Shown here in pieces: positions 47,170-54,355 of a stretch of DNA of 64,000 nt. The notes beneath the pieces are model-generated. The model saw nothing but the letters and a program-made list of their open reading frames with translations, had not been told where the DNA came from and made no database searches. The number at the start of each line of letters is the position of its first letter. The first letter of the stretch is position 1. A program made the translations under genes and the position numbers. Source of the DNA: Pseudomonadota bacterium (GTDB lineage Bacteria; Pseudomonadota; Gammaproteobacteria; Burkholderiales; SG8-39); NCBI GenBank assembly GCA_021811085.1, contig JAJZPQ010000004.1, positions 81,450 through 145,449 on the forward strand, read 5' to 3'.

Positions 47170-48354
47170 GCCGGGAAACTGCGCCGCGGAAGTGGGCGCG
47201 CGCCCGCGCATGACCCCGGCATAGAAATCGACGAGGCGCAGCGCCTGCCGCGCCGCGTCCCAGCCGGCCGCGAATCGGCGACCGTCGGCGGCAAGCTGGC
47301 AACGCAGCAGCGGCGAGTCGAGCAGCAGGCATACTGCGTCGGCAAATGCCTGCTCGTCGGCCGGTGCGATCAGGGCGCCCTCGCCAGCTTCGAGTATATC
47401 GATCGCCCCCATTTCCGCGATCGCGACCACCGGCACACCGAGCGCCATCGCTTCAAGCAGAACCAGTCCCTGCGTTTCGGTGCGCGAGGCAAACACGAAT
47501 ACATCGCCAGCGCGAAAACAGTCGAGCAGAGCGGTCGCGCGGTCTAAGTTGCCTACAAACTGCACGTTCGCTTCAAGCTGCAGCCGGCGTGCAAGCCGTT
47601 TCAGTTGCGGCAGCGCAGGGCCCTCGCCGGCGATCAGCAGCAGCACGTCGGGATGGCACAAGCGCACGCGCGTCAAAGTGCGCAGCAGGAAATCGATGTT
47701 CTTCTCGAAGGCGACGCGCCCAAGGTGCACCAATAACGGGCGTTCGGCAGGTATGCCATGCCGGCGGCGGAAGGCCGCACCGTCGCCACCGGCGAATTCT
47801 TGGAGGGAAATTCCGGTGGGCAGTACCGTCATCGGCGAGCGCACACCGTACGCGGTCAGTGCGGATAACACCGCGCGCGAAGGCACCACCAAGGCATCGA
47901 CCTGGTTGCCCTGGCGGCGAGAAAACTCTCGGGCAAGCGCGCGCATCAGCGAGCGCGGAGCGAACGGCAAGTAGTGATAGAGATATTCCTCGAAGAATGT
48001 GTGATAGGTAGCGACGCACGGAATGCCGAATTCGCGCGCAAGGCGCAATCCGGCGTAGTGCGCGGCAAACGGCGTTTGGATATGCAACAGATCGAATGCA
48101 CGTGTTCCCAGGCGCGCCTTCAGTTCCTGTAGCGAGCGGCGGCGCATCAGGCGGTCTTCGGGGTCGAGCGGCACGCCGCGCGCAGCGACACGGACAATGC
48201 CGGAATCATCCTCGGGGCCGGATTGCGGATACTCCGGAGCCACGACGACGACCTCGTGACCGATGGCCTGCAACTCGCGGCGAAAAGTGCGAATCGATGT
48301 GGACACCCCGTTGACGCGAGGAAAATATACGTCCGACACGTAAAGAATGCGCAT
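47110..48354 (-). CDS. GT4-family glycosyltransferase
   Basis: 414 residues from MRILYVSDVYFPRVNGVS. GT-B fold; EX7E as ETQGLVLLE; AYHTFFEEYLYHYLP-like segment (ATYHTFFEEYL) typical of 1,2-diacylglycerol glucosyl/mannosyltransferases. Less similar to the other two glycosyltransferases here than they are to each other. Convergent with the 45967 gene, overlapping by 60 bases. Confidence 0.82.
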   Translation of the reverse strand: MRILYVSDVYFPRVNGVSTSIRTFRRELQAIGHEVVVVAPEYPQSGPEDDSGIVRVAARGVPLDPEDRLMRRRSLQELKARLGTRAFDLLHIQTPFAAHYAGLRLAREFGIPCVATYHTFFEEYLYHYLPFAPRSLMRALAREFSRRQGNQVDALVVPSRAVLSALTAYGVRSPMTVLPTGISLQEFAGGDGAAFRRRHGIPAERPLLVHLGRVAFEKNIDFLLRTLTRVRLCHPDVLLLIAGEGPALPQLKRLARRLQLEANVQFVGNLDRATALLDCFRAGDVFVFASRTETQGLVLLEAMALGVPVVAIAEMGAIDILEAGEGALIAPADEQAFADAVCLLLDSPLLRCQLAADGRRFAAGWDAARQALRLVDFYAGVMRGRAPTSAAQFPGSGAYTAAGNSVDQRGAQRL

Positions 48355-48438
48355 GCGGCAAGCAGTCAAGGGTTGCGTAACGCGCGACGCTAACAAACCC
48401 AGGTTACAGATCTGCTACGAATGCCTGCCAGCCGGCAC

Positions 48439-49416
48439 CTACTTACCGCGATCGTGCCTTTTCCTGGGTAGCGGGCCTGCAGATTGCCAAGGGCTCAGAC
48501 CCAGGGCTTGACCCAGGCGCGCCATATGGCTTCGCCCGATGCGACGATCTGGCAAAGCGGCTCGCGCTTCGCCCGCCCGCAAGCGGCCGGTCTCCTCCGA
48601 TGAACCACGGAACGCCGCGACCGGGACGTGAATAAGTGCGACGCTGAGCCATACCGCGACACTGAAGTACAGGGACATCCATATCACCTCGCTATGCCAG
48701 TCCTGCCACCGATGGGAGACTACCCAACGGTTCGAGGCGTCGAGCACGCCCTGAGCGATGCTAAGGTAGTGGCGACCGCTCGCCTCGTCCGTGACCCAGC
48801 GCGACCAGTACATCGGCACGTCGACCAGGAACATGAACGCGACATAAGCGACGCCCGCGGCGCACCAGGCCGCGAGCAGCGGACGCAGCCTCGCGTCGCA
48901 GCGCGGCCAGATCGTAACCAGGCTCGCGACCAACATTGCCGCGCTCACGCCCCAGATGGATTCCTCCGCAACATGGCCAAGATTCGATGTCGTCAGCACC
49001 GAGTACCAGGAGCAGATTTCAGCAATCGCAATCAGCGGGACGATCGATGCCGCCGTGGTCCCGCCAACGATGCTGCCTGTCCTGCGCGAGATTCCCCGCA
49101 GAAGCAACGCCCATTGCGTAACGAAGCAAAGCTCGGCGAAGGTCGCGACCGAGCGGCCGACAATGACGCTTGACAGCCAGGTATCGAACAAACACATGCG
49201 CTGCACGTCGTAGACCGGCAGTGCGGAACGAAAGGCGCAGCCAAAGACGTAACCGGCGGACAGGTAAAGCTGCACGCGGCGCGTCGCATACGCCTCGGCG
49301 CTAAGCATTGACTGGCGCCGCAGCAGCGCGGCAGCAGACAGCGACCACGCCAGGACATTCAGCCCGCTCATGGCGCAAAGGAAGAACCACCACAAAAAAA
49401 CTTTGCCTGACATCAT
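48439..49416 (-). CDS. Polytopic membrane protein of unknown function
   Basis: 325 residues with about seven hydrophobic helices, followed by a basic, Arg-rich cytosolic tail from residue 275. Not recognised. Trp/Tyr-rich loops (YWSRWV; HRWQDWHSEVIW) stand out. Three phased Pho-type half-sites about 100 bp upstream suggest phosphate control. Neighbours are a glycosyltransferase and the DUF3562 gene. Confidence 0.65.
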   Translation of the reverse strand: MMSGKVFLWWFFLCAMSGLNVLAWSLSAAALLRRQSMLSAEAYATRRVQLYLSAGYVFGCAFRSALPVYDVQRMCLFDTWLSSVIVGRSVATFAELCFVTQWALLLRGISRRTGSIVGGTTAASIVPLIAIAEICSWYSVLTTSNLGHVAEESIWGVSAAMLVASLVTIWPRCDARLRPLLAAWCAAGVAYVAFMFLVDVPMYWSRWVTDEASGRHYLSIAQGVLDASNRWVVSHRWQDWHSEVIWMSLYFSVAVWLSVALIHVPVAAFRGSSEETGRLRAGEARAALPDRRIGRSHMARLGQALGLSPWQSAGPLPRKRHDRGK

Positions 49417-49832
49417 TTTGCAATCTTGCCATGCTAAACGCTCGCCGCCAATAATGGCGCGCGCAGAGTCGCGACATCAAAAGCTTCACGCGAAAGAAAT
49501 TTCCATGGAACAAAATGACAAAGATATGACGACTGTATGACATCGTTTGCACCGGGCGCGACAGGACAGCGGCTGCACTTGCGACAACCTCATTGGATCA
49601 GCGGCATACCCTACTGAATTGAGGCGCTTTAGCTGTCATGTGTTGGCACGCACCTGTCGTCTATCATTTGATTTGATGCGATCAATCGTGCAAAACAATC
49701 TGCGCGTCGCTGGCGAAGGGCATGAGCGGCGAATATAATTGCTTCTGCTGTAAAGCCGCATTCGTCCTGCTTGAAAGATGCCACATGCACACAGCGGCGC
49801 GGCTACGGACAGCAACTCTAGGGAAATTCAAA
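49417..49832. other. Intergenic stretch with two promoters
   Basis: It holds the Pho-type array for the minus-strand membrane gene (49515-49543) and, on the plus strand, a TATAAT at 49734-49739 serving the DUF3562-YkgJ pair. No further gene is supported. Confidence 0.6.
49515..49543 (-). promoter_or_regulatory. Three phased Pho-type half-sites upstream of the 48439-49416 gene
   Basis: Minus strand, 11-bp steps: ATGTCAT, TCGTCAT, TTGTCAT (17 of 21 to CTGTCAT). The expected -10 after ten bases is GGAAAT, which is poor. Confidence 0.5.
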
Positions 49833-50072
49833 ATGTCCCACATCTACGGTAATCCTGAATCCGAAACGCTTCACCTGAAGGCAATTCAATCGCTTGCCAC
49901 AGAAACTGGGCATGAGGTCTCGGTAGTCAGGGCGGTGTACGAGAAGGAACTCGCTCGACTGCAGTCCACGGCGCGCGTCGCGGAATTTGTGGTGTTGCTT
50001 TCCTCACGACGGGCGCGGGAGGCACTGCGCAATCCGACAATAGCAGCGCGCTCGGAACCGGTAACCGCATAA
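49833..50072 (+). CDS. DUF3562 family small protein, copy 1
   Basis: 79 residues with AGGGAA upstream of the ATG. Pattern LHLKAIQSLATETGHEVSVV..VYEKELARLQ....VAEFVVLLSSRRAREAL matches DUF3562 small cytosolic proteins of unknown function. Near-identical length and sequence layout to the gene at 53962-54201. Followed 16 bp later by a YkgJ-like gene. Confidence 0.8.
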   Translation: MSHIYGNPESETLHLKAIQSLATETGHEVSVVRAVYEKELARLQSTARVAEFVVLLSSRRAREALRNPTIAARSEPVTA

Positions 50073-50088
50073 CCGCGGCGCGCCCCTG

Positions 50089-50373
50089 GTGACTTTCGAT
50101 TGCCGTTCTTGTGGCGCGTGCTGCGCCTACTCTGAATCTTGGCCGGCGTTTATCGGCGATGGCGACGGCGACGGAATTCCGGAGGAGTTGATCGATTTCG
50201 ACCACGAGCGCATGCGCTGCCACGGCAACCGTTGTTCGGCATTGGTGGGAGAGATTGGAAGCTGGGCGCAGTGCGCCGTCTATGCGAACCGGCCCCTGGT
50301 GTGCCGCGAGTTTCAGGCGGGCTCGGACGACTGCATCATGGTTCGGCGCAGCTTCAACCTGCATGTCCCGTAA
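50089..50373 (+). CDS. YkgJ-family cysteine-cluster protein, copy 1
   Basis: 94 residues from a GTG. Cysteine cluster CRSCGACC at the N-terminus, then CHGNRC, QCAVYANRPLVCREF and a final DDC. This arrangement of conserved Cys is expected to bind zinc or an iron-sulfur centre. Same length and spacing as copy 2 at 53661-53945. An acidic GDGDGDGIP insert follows the first Cys cluster. Confidence 0.82.
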   Translation: MTFDCRSCGACCAYSESWPAFIGDGDGDGIPEELIDFDHERMRCHGNRCSALVGEIGSWAQCAVYANRPLVCREFQAGSDDCIMVRRSFNLHVP

Positions 50374-50757
50374 GCACTCGCTCTGCGCCGTTCGACGCCC
50401 AGGCGAAGCCAGGGTGCATAAGTTATTGCTTATTGGCCCACCCGCGCTTGCCAAGACATGCCGAAACCCGCAGATACGCCACCTTTCCCCATGTTTCAAA
50501 TCTGCGAGTAGTTTGTCCGCCTGCGACCCAAAGCGGCAGTAGAAAGGTTAGGGCGAGCGGACGTTAAGCGTTCGACGTAAGGGGCGGTTGGGCGGCTGGC
50601 GATTGAGTGTAGACCGCGAGCGGGCGCAGGGCTGCAACGACAATTGGCGTGAATGTAAGTGCCATTCCTGCGACGCGGAAGCCTCTGGGCTCTGGCACTT
50701 GGCTGAGACCGTAGGCATGGACGATGCGACCGGCCACTTTGAATGTCGATACTCCGG
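50374..50757. other. Intergenic stretch without a recognised element
   Basis: Translations in all frames are short or compositionally odd and none matches a family I know. Possibly degenerate sequence. Nothing further is visible. Confidence 0.5.
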
Positions 50758-51360
50758 CTAGACAGCAAGTGCGTTCGGGGCACTGAGGAATTTAGGTGCG
50801 GTCGGTCTTGGTTGGGTGACAAGCGACCCCCACCGCTCGATTCCCAGAACAGTGAAGTATTCCCCATGGGCGACAGCTTCCTGCAGGAACCAGCGGCTCA
50901 CCTCGTCTGCACTTGGCGCAGGTAGTTCTTGCGAAGCATAGGCTTCGGCGCCGTCCATTTTGACCGTCATACCCGCGCTTTGGGCCAGTCTGCGCATAGG
51001 CATGTTTTCCGAAAGGAACATCACAAACACCTTCCCGACGCCGGACATTCTGGCATACAGGAGAATCCGCTCCATCAGCCTGGTGCCAATCCTTCGGCAG
51101 CGCATGTCCGGTCGTACCGAAAATGCCAGTTCGCCTTCCTTGGCGCCAGGGGCAAGCTCGGCCAGTCCAATGAGCTGGCCGTGTTCATTAAATGCGCCTA
51201 GAACCGAGTGCTGCATGAAATCCAAGCCTTCGACGTAGCGAGAAATGGTTTCATCGGAAAGCAGACAGCAGAAGCGCTTTCGGCGGTCGTCGGCGGACAG
51301 CGCAAGGTAGAATTCCTTGACCGCCTCTCGCTCGAACGCAGTGATTTTGCGGATAATCAT
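50758..51360 (-). CDS. GNAT-family N-acetyltransferase
   Basis: 200 residues. The acetyl-CoA loop is VRPDMRCRRIGTRLM near residue 85, with preceding ELAFS strand and the later FVMFLSENMPMRRLAQSAGM. The C-terminal 50 residues are an extension beyond the GNAT core. Substrate unknown. A lone gene near the small-RNA candidate. Confidence 0.8.
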   Translation of the reverse strand: MIIRKITAFEREAVKEFYLALSADDRRKRFCCLLSDETISRYVEGLDFMQHSVLGAFNEHGQLIGLAELAPGAKEGELAFSVRPDMRCRRIGTRLMERILLYARMSGVGKVFVMFLSENMPMRRLAQSAGMTVKMDGAEAYASQELPAPSADEVSRWFLQEAVAHGEYFTVLGIERWGSLVTQPRPTAPKFLSAPNALAV

Positions 51361-51510
51361 TAGGTCGGCTCCTACTGTCTATTTCTGTCCATTTCGCCCA
51401 TAGACCTTTTATAGCATATTGCTGCGATGCACCAATCCTATTTTCTGATTTAGATTATTGCATTTCCGTGACAAATGCACACCGCAAATGTGGGCAATCA
51501 GAAAATACTA

Positions 51511-51538
51511 TTGCAGCGCAGCATCTTTGAGGTATCAT
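51511..51538 (+). promoter_or_regulatory. Sigma-70-type promoter of the small RNA
   Basis: TTGCAG, 16 bases, TATCAT, with the expected start about seven bases on at 51545. Confidence 0.55.
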
Positions 51539-51544
51539 GAATTC

Positions 51545-51622
51545 GCGGGGTTTCTCCTCCTCCTCCTTTGGAATCCCGACTTTAGGCCGGTGGCGCACTT
51601 AAGCTCCATCGGCCTTTTTCTT
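51545..51622 (+). ncRNA. Candidate small RNA with anti-Shine-Dalgarno loop
   Basis: Two hairpins are predicted. The first pairs CGGGGTTTC (51546-51554) with GGAATCCCG (51570-51578) using two G-U pairs and exposes a 15-base loop of repeated UCC/CCU. The second pairs GGCCGGTGG with CCATCGGCC (51585-51614) and runs into TTTTTCTT, an intrinsic terminator. The exposed CUCCUCC is complementary to ribosome-binding sites, as in C-rich-loop small RNAs of alphaproteobacteria. No ORF. Confidence 0.65.
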
Positions 51623-51784
51623 GCCGACGTTGGCTGACGCGAACGACACAAAGTGGCAACAATGGATTCGTAAGCTTGTCAATCGCGCACAGCACGATTA
51701 ATAGCGTCACCAGCCGCGCCCCCCTGGCAAAGAGGGTCATGTTTCGAGGGCTTATTCAGTGTTTCCTTAACTCATAGAGGTAAG

Positions 51785-51803
51785 CCCCCAGCCATGCCGG
51801 GGG
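51785..51803. repeat. REP-like hairpin
   Basis: CCCCC and GGGGG flank AGCCATGCC. Isolated within a gene-free stretch; a repeated extragenic element or remnant end of a mobile element is possible. Confidence 0.4.
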
Positions 51804-51892
51804 ACTACCAGGGTTTGACCTATATGACGGTCGCAGTGATGCTCCGAATCTTCGCCAAAAGACACAGGACTCTTTATGACGGCCAATAACAG

Positions 51893-52843
51893 TCAGCCGG
51901 CGTCAGCAGCATTCAGAAACTCGCGCACAACCTCGATCTGATCGCGCGAAGCCAGCGCCGGAGCATGGCCGACTCCGTTGAACTCGACGACCTTCACGTT
52001 TGGCTTGCGCTGTTGCATTTCCCCGGCGGTCCCCTGCGGCAGCACTTCGGACTCCGCACCGCGCAACACCAGCACCGGGCAACGCAAAGCGTCCCAGGTA
52101 GCCCACAGGTCGATGCCACGCATGAACTGCGGGCCAATCGGCATCTCGGGGTCGAGATGCGGCGGCAAGCCGCGGCTGATCGCCGGGTCGTAGCGCAGGC
52201 GATAGCTGCCGTCTGCTTCGCGCACTACCGCGTGGCGTGCAAGGTGCTGCCAATATGCATCGTCGAGCTGTCCGAAGCCATTGCATGCCCTGCGTACATA
52301 GCGTTCGACCTCGTCGTGACTGGCGAAGCGCGTCTCACTGCCGACGTGGCCTTTGAGGCTGATCAGTGCGCCCCACGGTACGAAAGGGCCGACATCGTTC
52401 AGCACCAAACGGCGGATAGGCGAGCCGGGCTTGGCGGCTAACAGCATGCCGATCAGGCCTCCCATTGAAGTGCCGATCCAGTCGAGCTTGAGCACCGAAC
52501 GGCTCCGGTCCAGGCGGACACGCAAGCTTTCCAGCAGGCCGCCGGCGACCGGCGTGGTGACGCGGGCGATCAACGACGCCGCATCGCTAAGATAGGTGGA
52601 AAAACTGTAGCCCGACTTGTCGGCGAGCCAGTCGCTGTCCCCGCGACCGACGACGTCCATGCAGATCACGCGGTGGTCCGCTTCCAGTGCAGCGGCGAGA
52701 CGGTCGAAGTCGCGGCTGTTGCGCGACAGGCCGTGCACGCAGAACACGATGTGCGGATTGCGCGCGTCGCCCCACTCCGTGTAGGCGATGCGATGGAAAC
52801 CGTCCGGACCGAGGCTGAGGAAGCTCTGTTGCGTCAGGGACAT
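51893..52843 (-). CDS. Alpha/beta hydrolase
   Basis: 316 residues. VFCVHGLSRNSRDF (oxyanion region), nucleophile GTSMGG, acid in LRGAESEVLP and His in GVGHAPAL. Typical of carboxylesterases/lactonases with a cap insert. Substrate not deducible; no clear operon partner. Confidence 0.85.
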   Translation of the reverse strand: MSLTQQSFLSLGPDGFHRIAYTEWGDARNPHIVFCVHGLSRNSRDFDRLAAALEADHRVICMDVVGRGDSDWLADKSGYSFSTYLSDAASLIARVTTPVAGGLLESLRVRLDRSRSVLKLDWIGTSMGGLIGMLLAAKPGSPIRRLVLNDVGPFVPWGALISLKGHVGSETRFASHDEVERYVRRACNGFGQLDDAYWQHLARHAVVREADGSYRLRYDPAISRGLPPHLDPEMPIGPQFMRGIDLWATWDALRCPVLVLRGAESEVLPQGTAGEMQQRKPNVKVVEFNGVGHAPALASRDQIEVVREFLNAADAG

Positions 52844-53008
52844 GAGTGGGCACGGGCTAAGTGGCTGCGCACGGGCGAACGGCGGGCGGTTTCTGCACGA
52901 AAAGTGGCGAGAGTTTACCCTATTCCTTGCTACAGACGAGAGTGAACGACGTCTCTTCCATGTCAGATCGGATTGAACATCGTTCCGGACATGTTTCGAC
53001 AGCCTGCA

Positions 53009-53470
53009 CTAATGCAGATCGTCTGGCGAGTAGCGGGCGGTCAGGATGCGCAACGCCGCGAGAGTGATGATCACGGCGAGGGCGAGCAGAACTTTTTGCG
53101 GCGCGTATTCGCGAAACCACAGTCCCATCAGCTCGCCGATCAGCATCACCAGCGCCGTATCAATGATGAACGTCACCCGCACCCGGCCGAGCGCAAGATA
53201 GGCTTGCAGGGTGCGGATAACTTCGAGGAGCGCGAGCAGCAGCAGACCGCTGAGAACGGCCTGTTCGGCGCCCTTGCCCCAGTTTCCGCCGAAGGCCTCG
53301 CCGGCGGCGACCGCCATGTTGTAGCCGCCGGCGGCCAGCCAGACGCAAAATACGGCGATCAACGCTCCGGTGAGGAACCGGAGCAGGGCCGGATACGCTA
53401 CGTCGATGACGACGTGCGTCGAACGCTCCGTTGAACGATCGGCGAACAGGTCGGACTGTGGATTGCGCAT
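53009..53470 (-). CDS. psiE: Phosphate-starvation-inducible PsiE-family protein
   Basis: 153 residues starting MRNPQSDLFADRS at 53470. The frame has an earlier ATG at 53500, but the -10 of the predicted promoter covers it, so the later start is preferred. Four membrane helices: VAYPALLRFLTGALIAVFCVWL, the AVLSGLLLLALLEVIRTLQAYL helix with its acidic/basic motif, VTFIIDTALVMLIGELMGLWF, and LLALAVIITLAALRILTARY. PsiE proteins are induced by phosphate starvation; mechanism unknown. Confidence 0.85.
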   Translation of the reverse strand: MRNPQSDLFADRSTERSTHVVIDVAYPALLRFLTGALIAVFCVWLAAGGYNMAVAAGEAFGGNWGKGAEQAVLSGLLLLALLEVIRTLQAYLALGRVRVTFIIDTALVMLIGELMGLWFREYAPQKVLLALAVIITLAALRILTARYSPDDLH

Positions 53471-53498
53471 GGGAGCAATGCTGGTGAGGATCGCATGC

Positions 53499-53532
53499 AT
53501 CTTATGCCGCGCGCGTGACAGGAGCGTGATGC
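53499..53532 (-). promoter_or_regulatory. Pho-box-like promoter of psiE
   Basis: Minus strand: GCATCAC, GCTC, CTGTCAC (53532 down to 53515; 9 of 14), exactly ten bases, then TAAGAT (53504-53499). Leader about 22 bases to the ATG at 53470. Confidence 0.65.
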
Positions 53533-53660
53533 CGTGGATAATCCTCGACCCGCAGGAATTGTCCCCGGGAAATCTCTTCGAGCGGCGGTGTGCGCGCTGG
53601 CCTTCAAGGGGATTGGCATTCTTTACCGTTGCCGGCAGACGCGCACGCCGTACGCCGTGG

Positions 53661-53945
53661 CTACGCCGCCTGCAGACCGAGCTTGCGTCGAACCATGAGG
53701 CAGTCTTCCGATCCCGGCTGAAACTCGCGGCACACCAGCGGGCGGTTTCGATAGACGCTGCAATGCGCGCGGCGTCCGATCTCGCCCGCGAGCGCGGCGC
53801 AGCGGCTGCCGTGGCACGGCATGCGCCTGCGGCCGAAATCGATCAGTTCGGCCGGAATGCCTGCGCCATCGCCATCGCCGATGAACACCGGCCAGGAATC
53901 CGAATAGGCGCAGCATGCGCCGCAGGAGATGCAGTCAATGGCCAC
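53661..53945 (-). CDS. YkgJ-family cysteine-cluster protein, copy 2
   Basis: 94 residues from a GTG at 53945; the open frame upstream lacks similarity. Same Cys pattern as copy 1 (CISCGACC, CHGSRC, CSVYRNRPLVCREF, EDC) and the same IGDGDG insert. Sixteen bases after the DUF3562 copy 2 stop. Confidence 0.82.
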   Translation of the reverse strand: MAIDCISCGACCAYSDSWPVFIGDGDGAGIPAELIDFGRRRMPCHGSRCAALAGEIGRRAHCSVYRNRPLVCREFQPGSEDCLMVRRKLGLQAA

Positions 53946-53961
53946 CAGGGCCCCGCAATTT

Positions 53962-54201
53962 TTATGCGCTGACCGGTTGCGATCGAACCGACTTCGCCGG
54001 CTTGCGCAGGGCTTCCCGCGTCCGCCGGTAGGAAAGCAGCAGCACATATTCCGCGAGGTGTGCCCCGGCTTGCAGCCGGGTGAGCTCCGCCTCGTAGACT
54101 TCCCTCACGAGCGCGAACTCATACCCGGTTTCATTTGCGAGCGCCTTCATTGCCTTCAGGTGCAGGGCTTCTTGATCAGGATTATCGTAGAGTTGGCGCA
54201 T
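53962..54201 (-). CDS. DUF3562 family small protein, copy 2
   Basis: 79 residues from the ATG at 54201 with AAGGAA upstream; the longer frame to 54357 covers the promoter. Pattern NPDQEALHLKAMKALANETG..FALVREVYEAEL matches copy 1. Minus-strand TATAAT at 54312-54307 with TTGATG 18 bases upstream. Divergent from ttrS. Confidence 0.8.
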   Translation of the reverse strand: MRQLYDNPDQEALHLKAMKALANETGYEFALVREVYEAELTRLQAGAHLAEYVLLLSYRRTREALRKPAKSVRSQPVSA

Positions 54202-54355
54202 ATGGAAATTCCTTGGGAGTGTTGTCTGCGCTACTGCCGCCGCGTTGGTTGTGTCCGCGTGCGGCAGCTCTTGAGCAGCGCGAATGGAACGATAACAACA
54301 GTTGGGATTATATTGTGCACTCAGGAACAACATCAACCAGCTCATAATATAGGAC

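Larger units (their letters stand above)
51361..51892. other. Intergenic stretch with small-RNA candidate and hairpin
   Basis: It includes the small RNA at 51545-51622, a GTGGCAACAATG (51653-51664) also found in the ppx-ppk gap, and a CCCCC/GGGGG hairpin at 51785-51803. No protein gene is supported. Confidence 0.6.
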
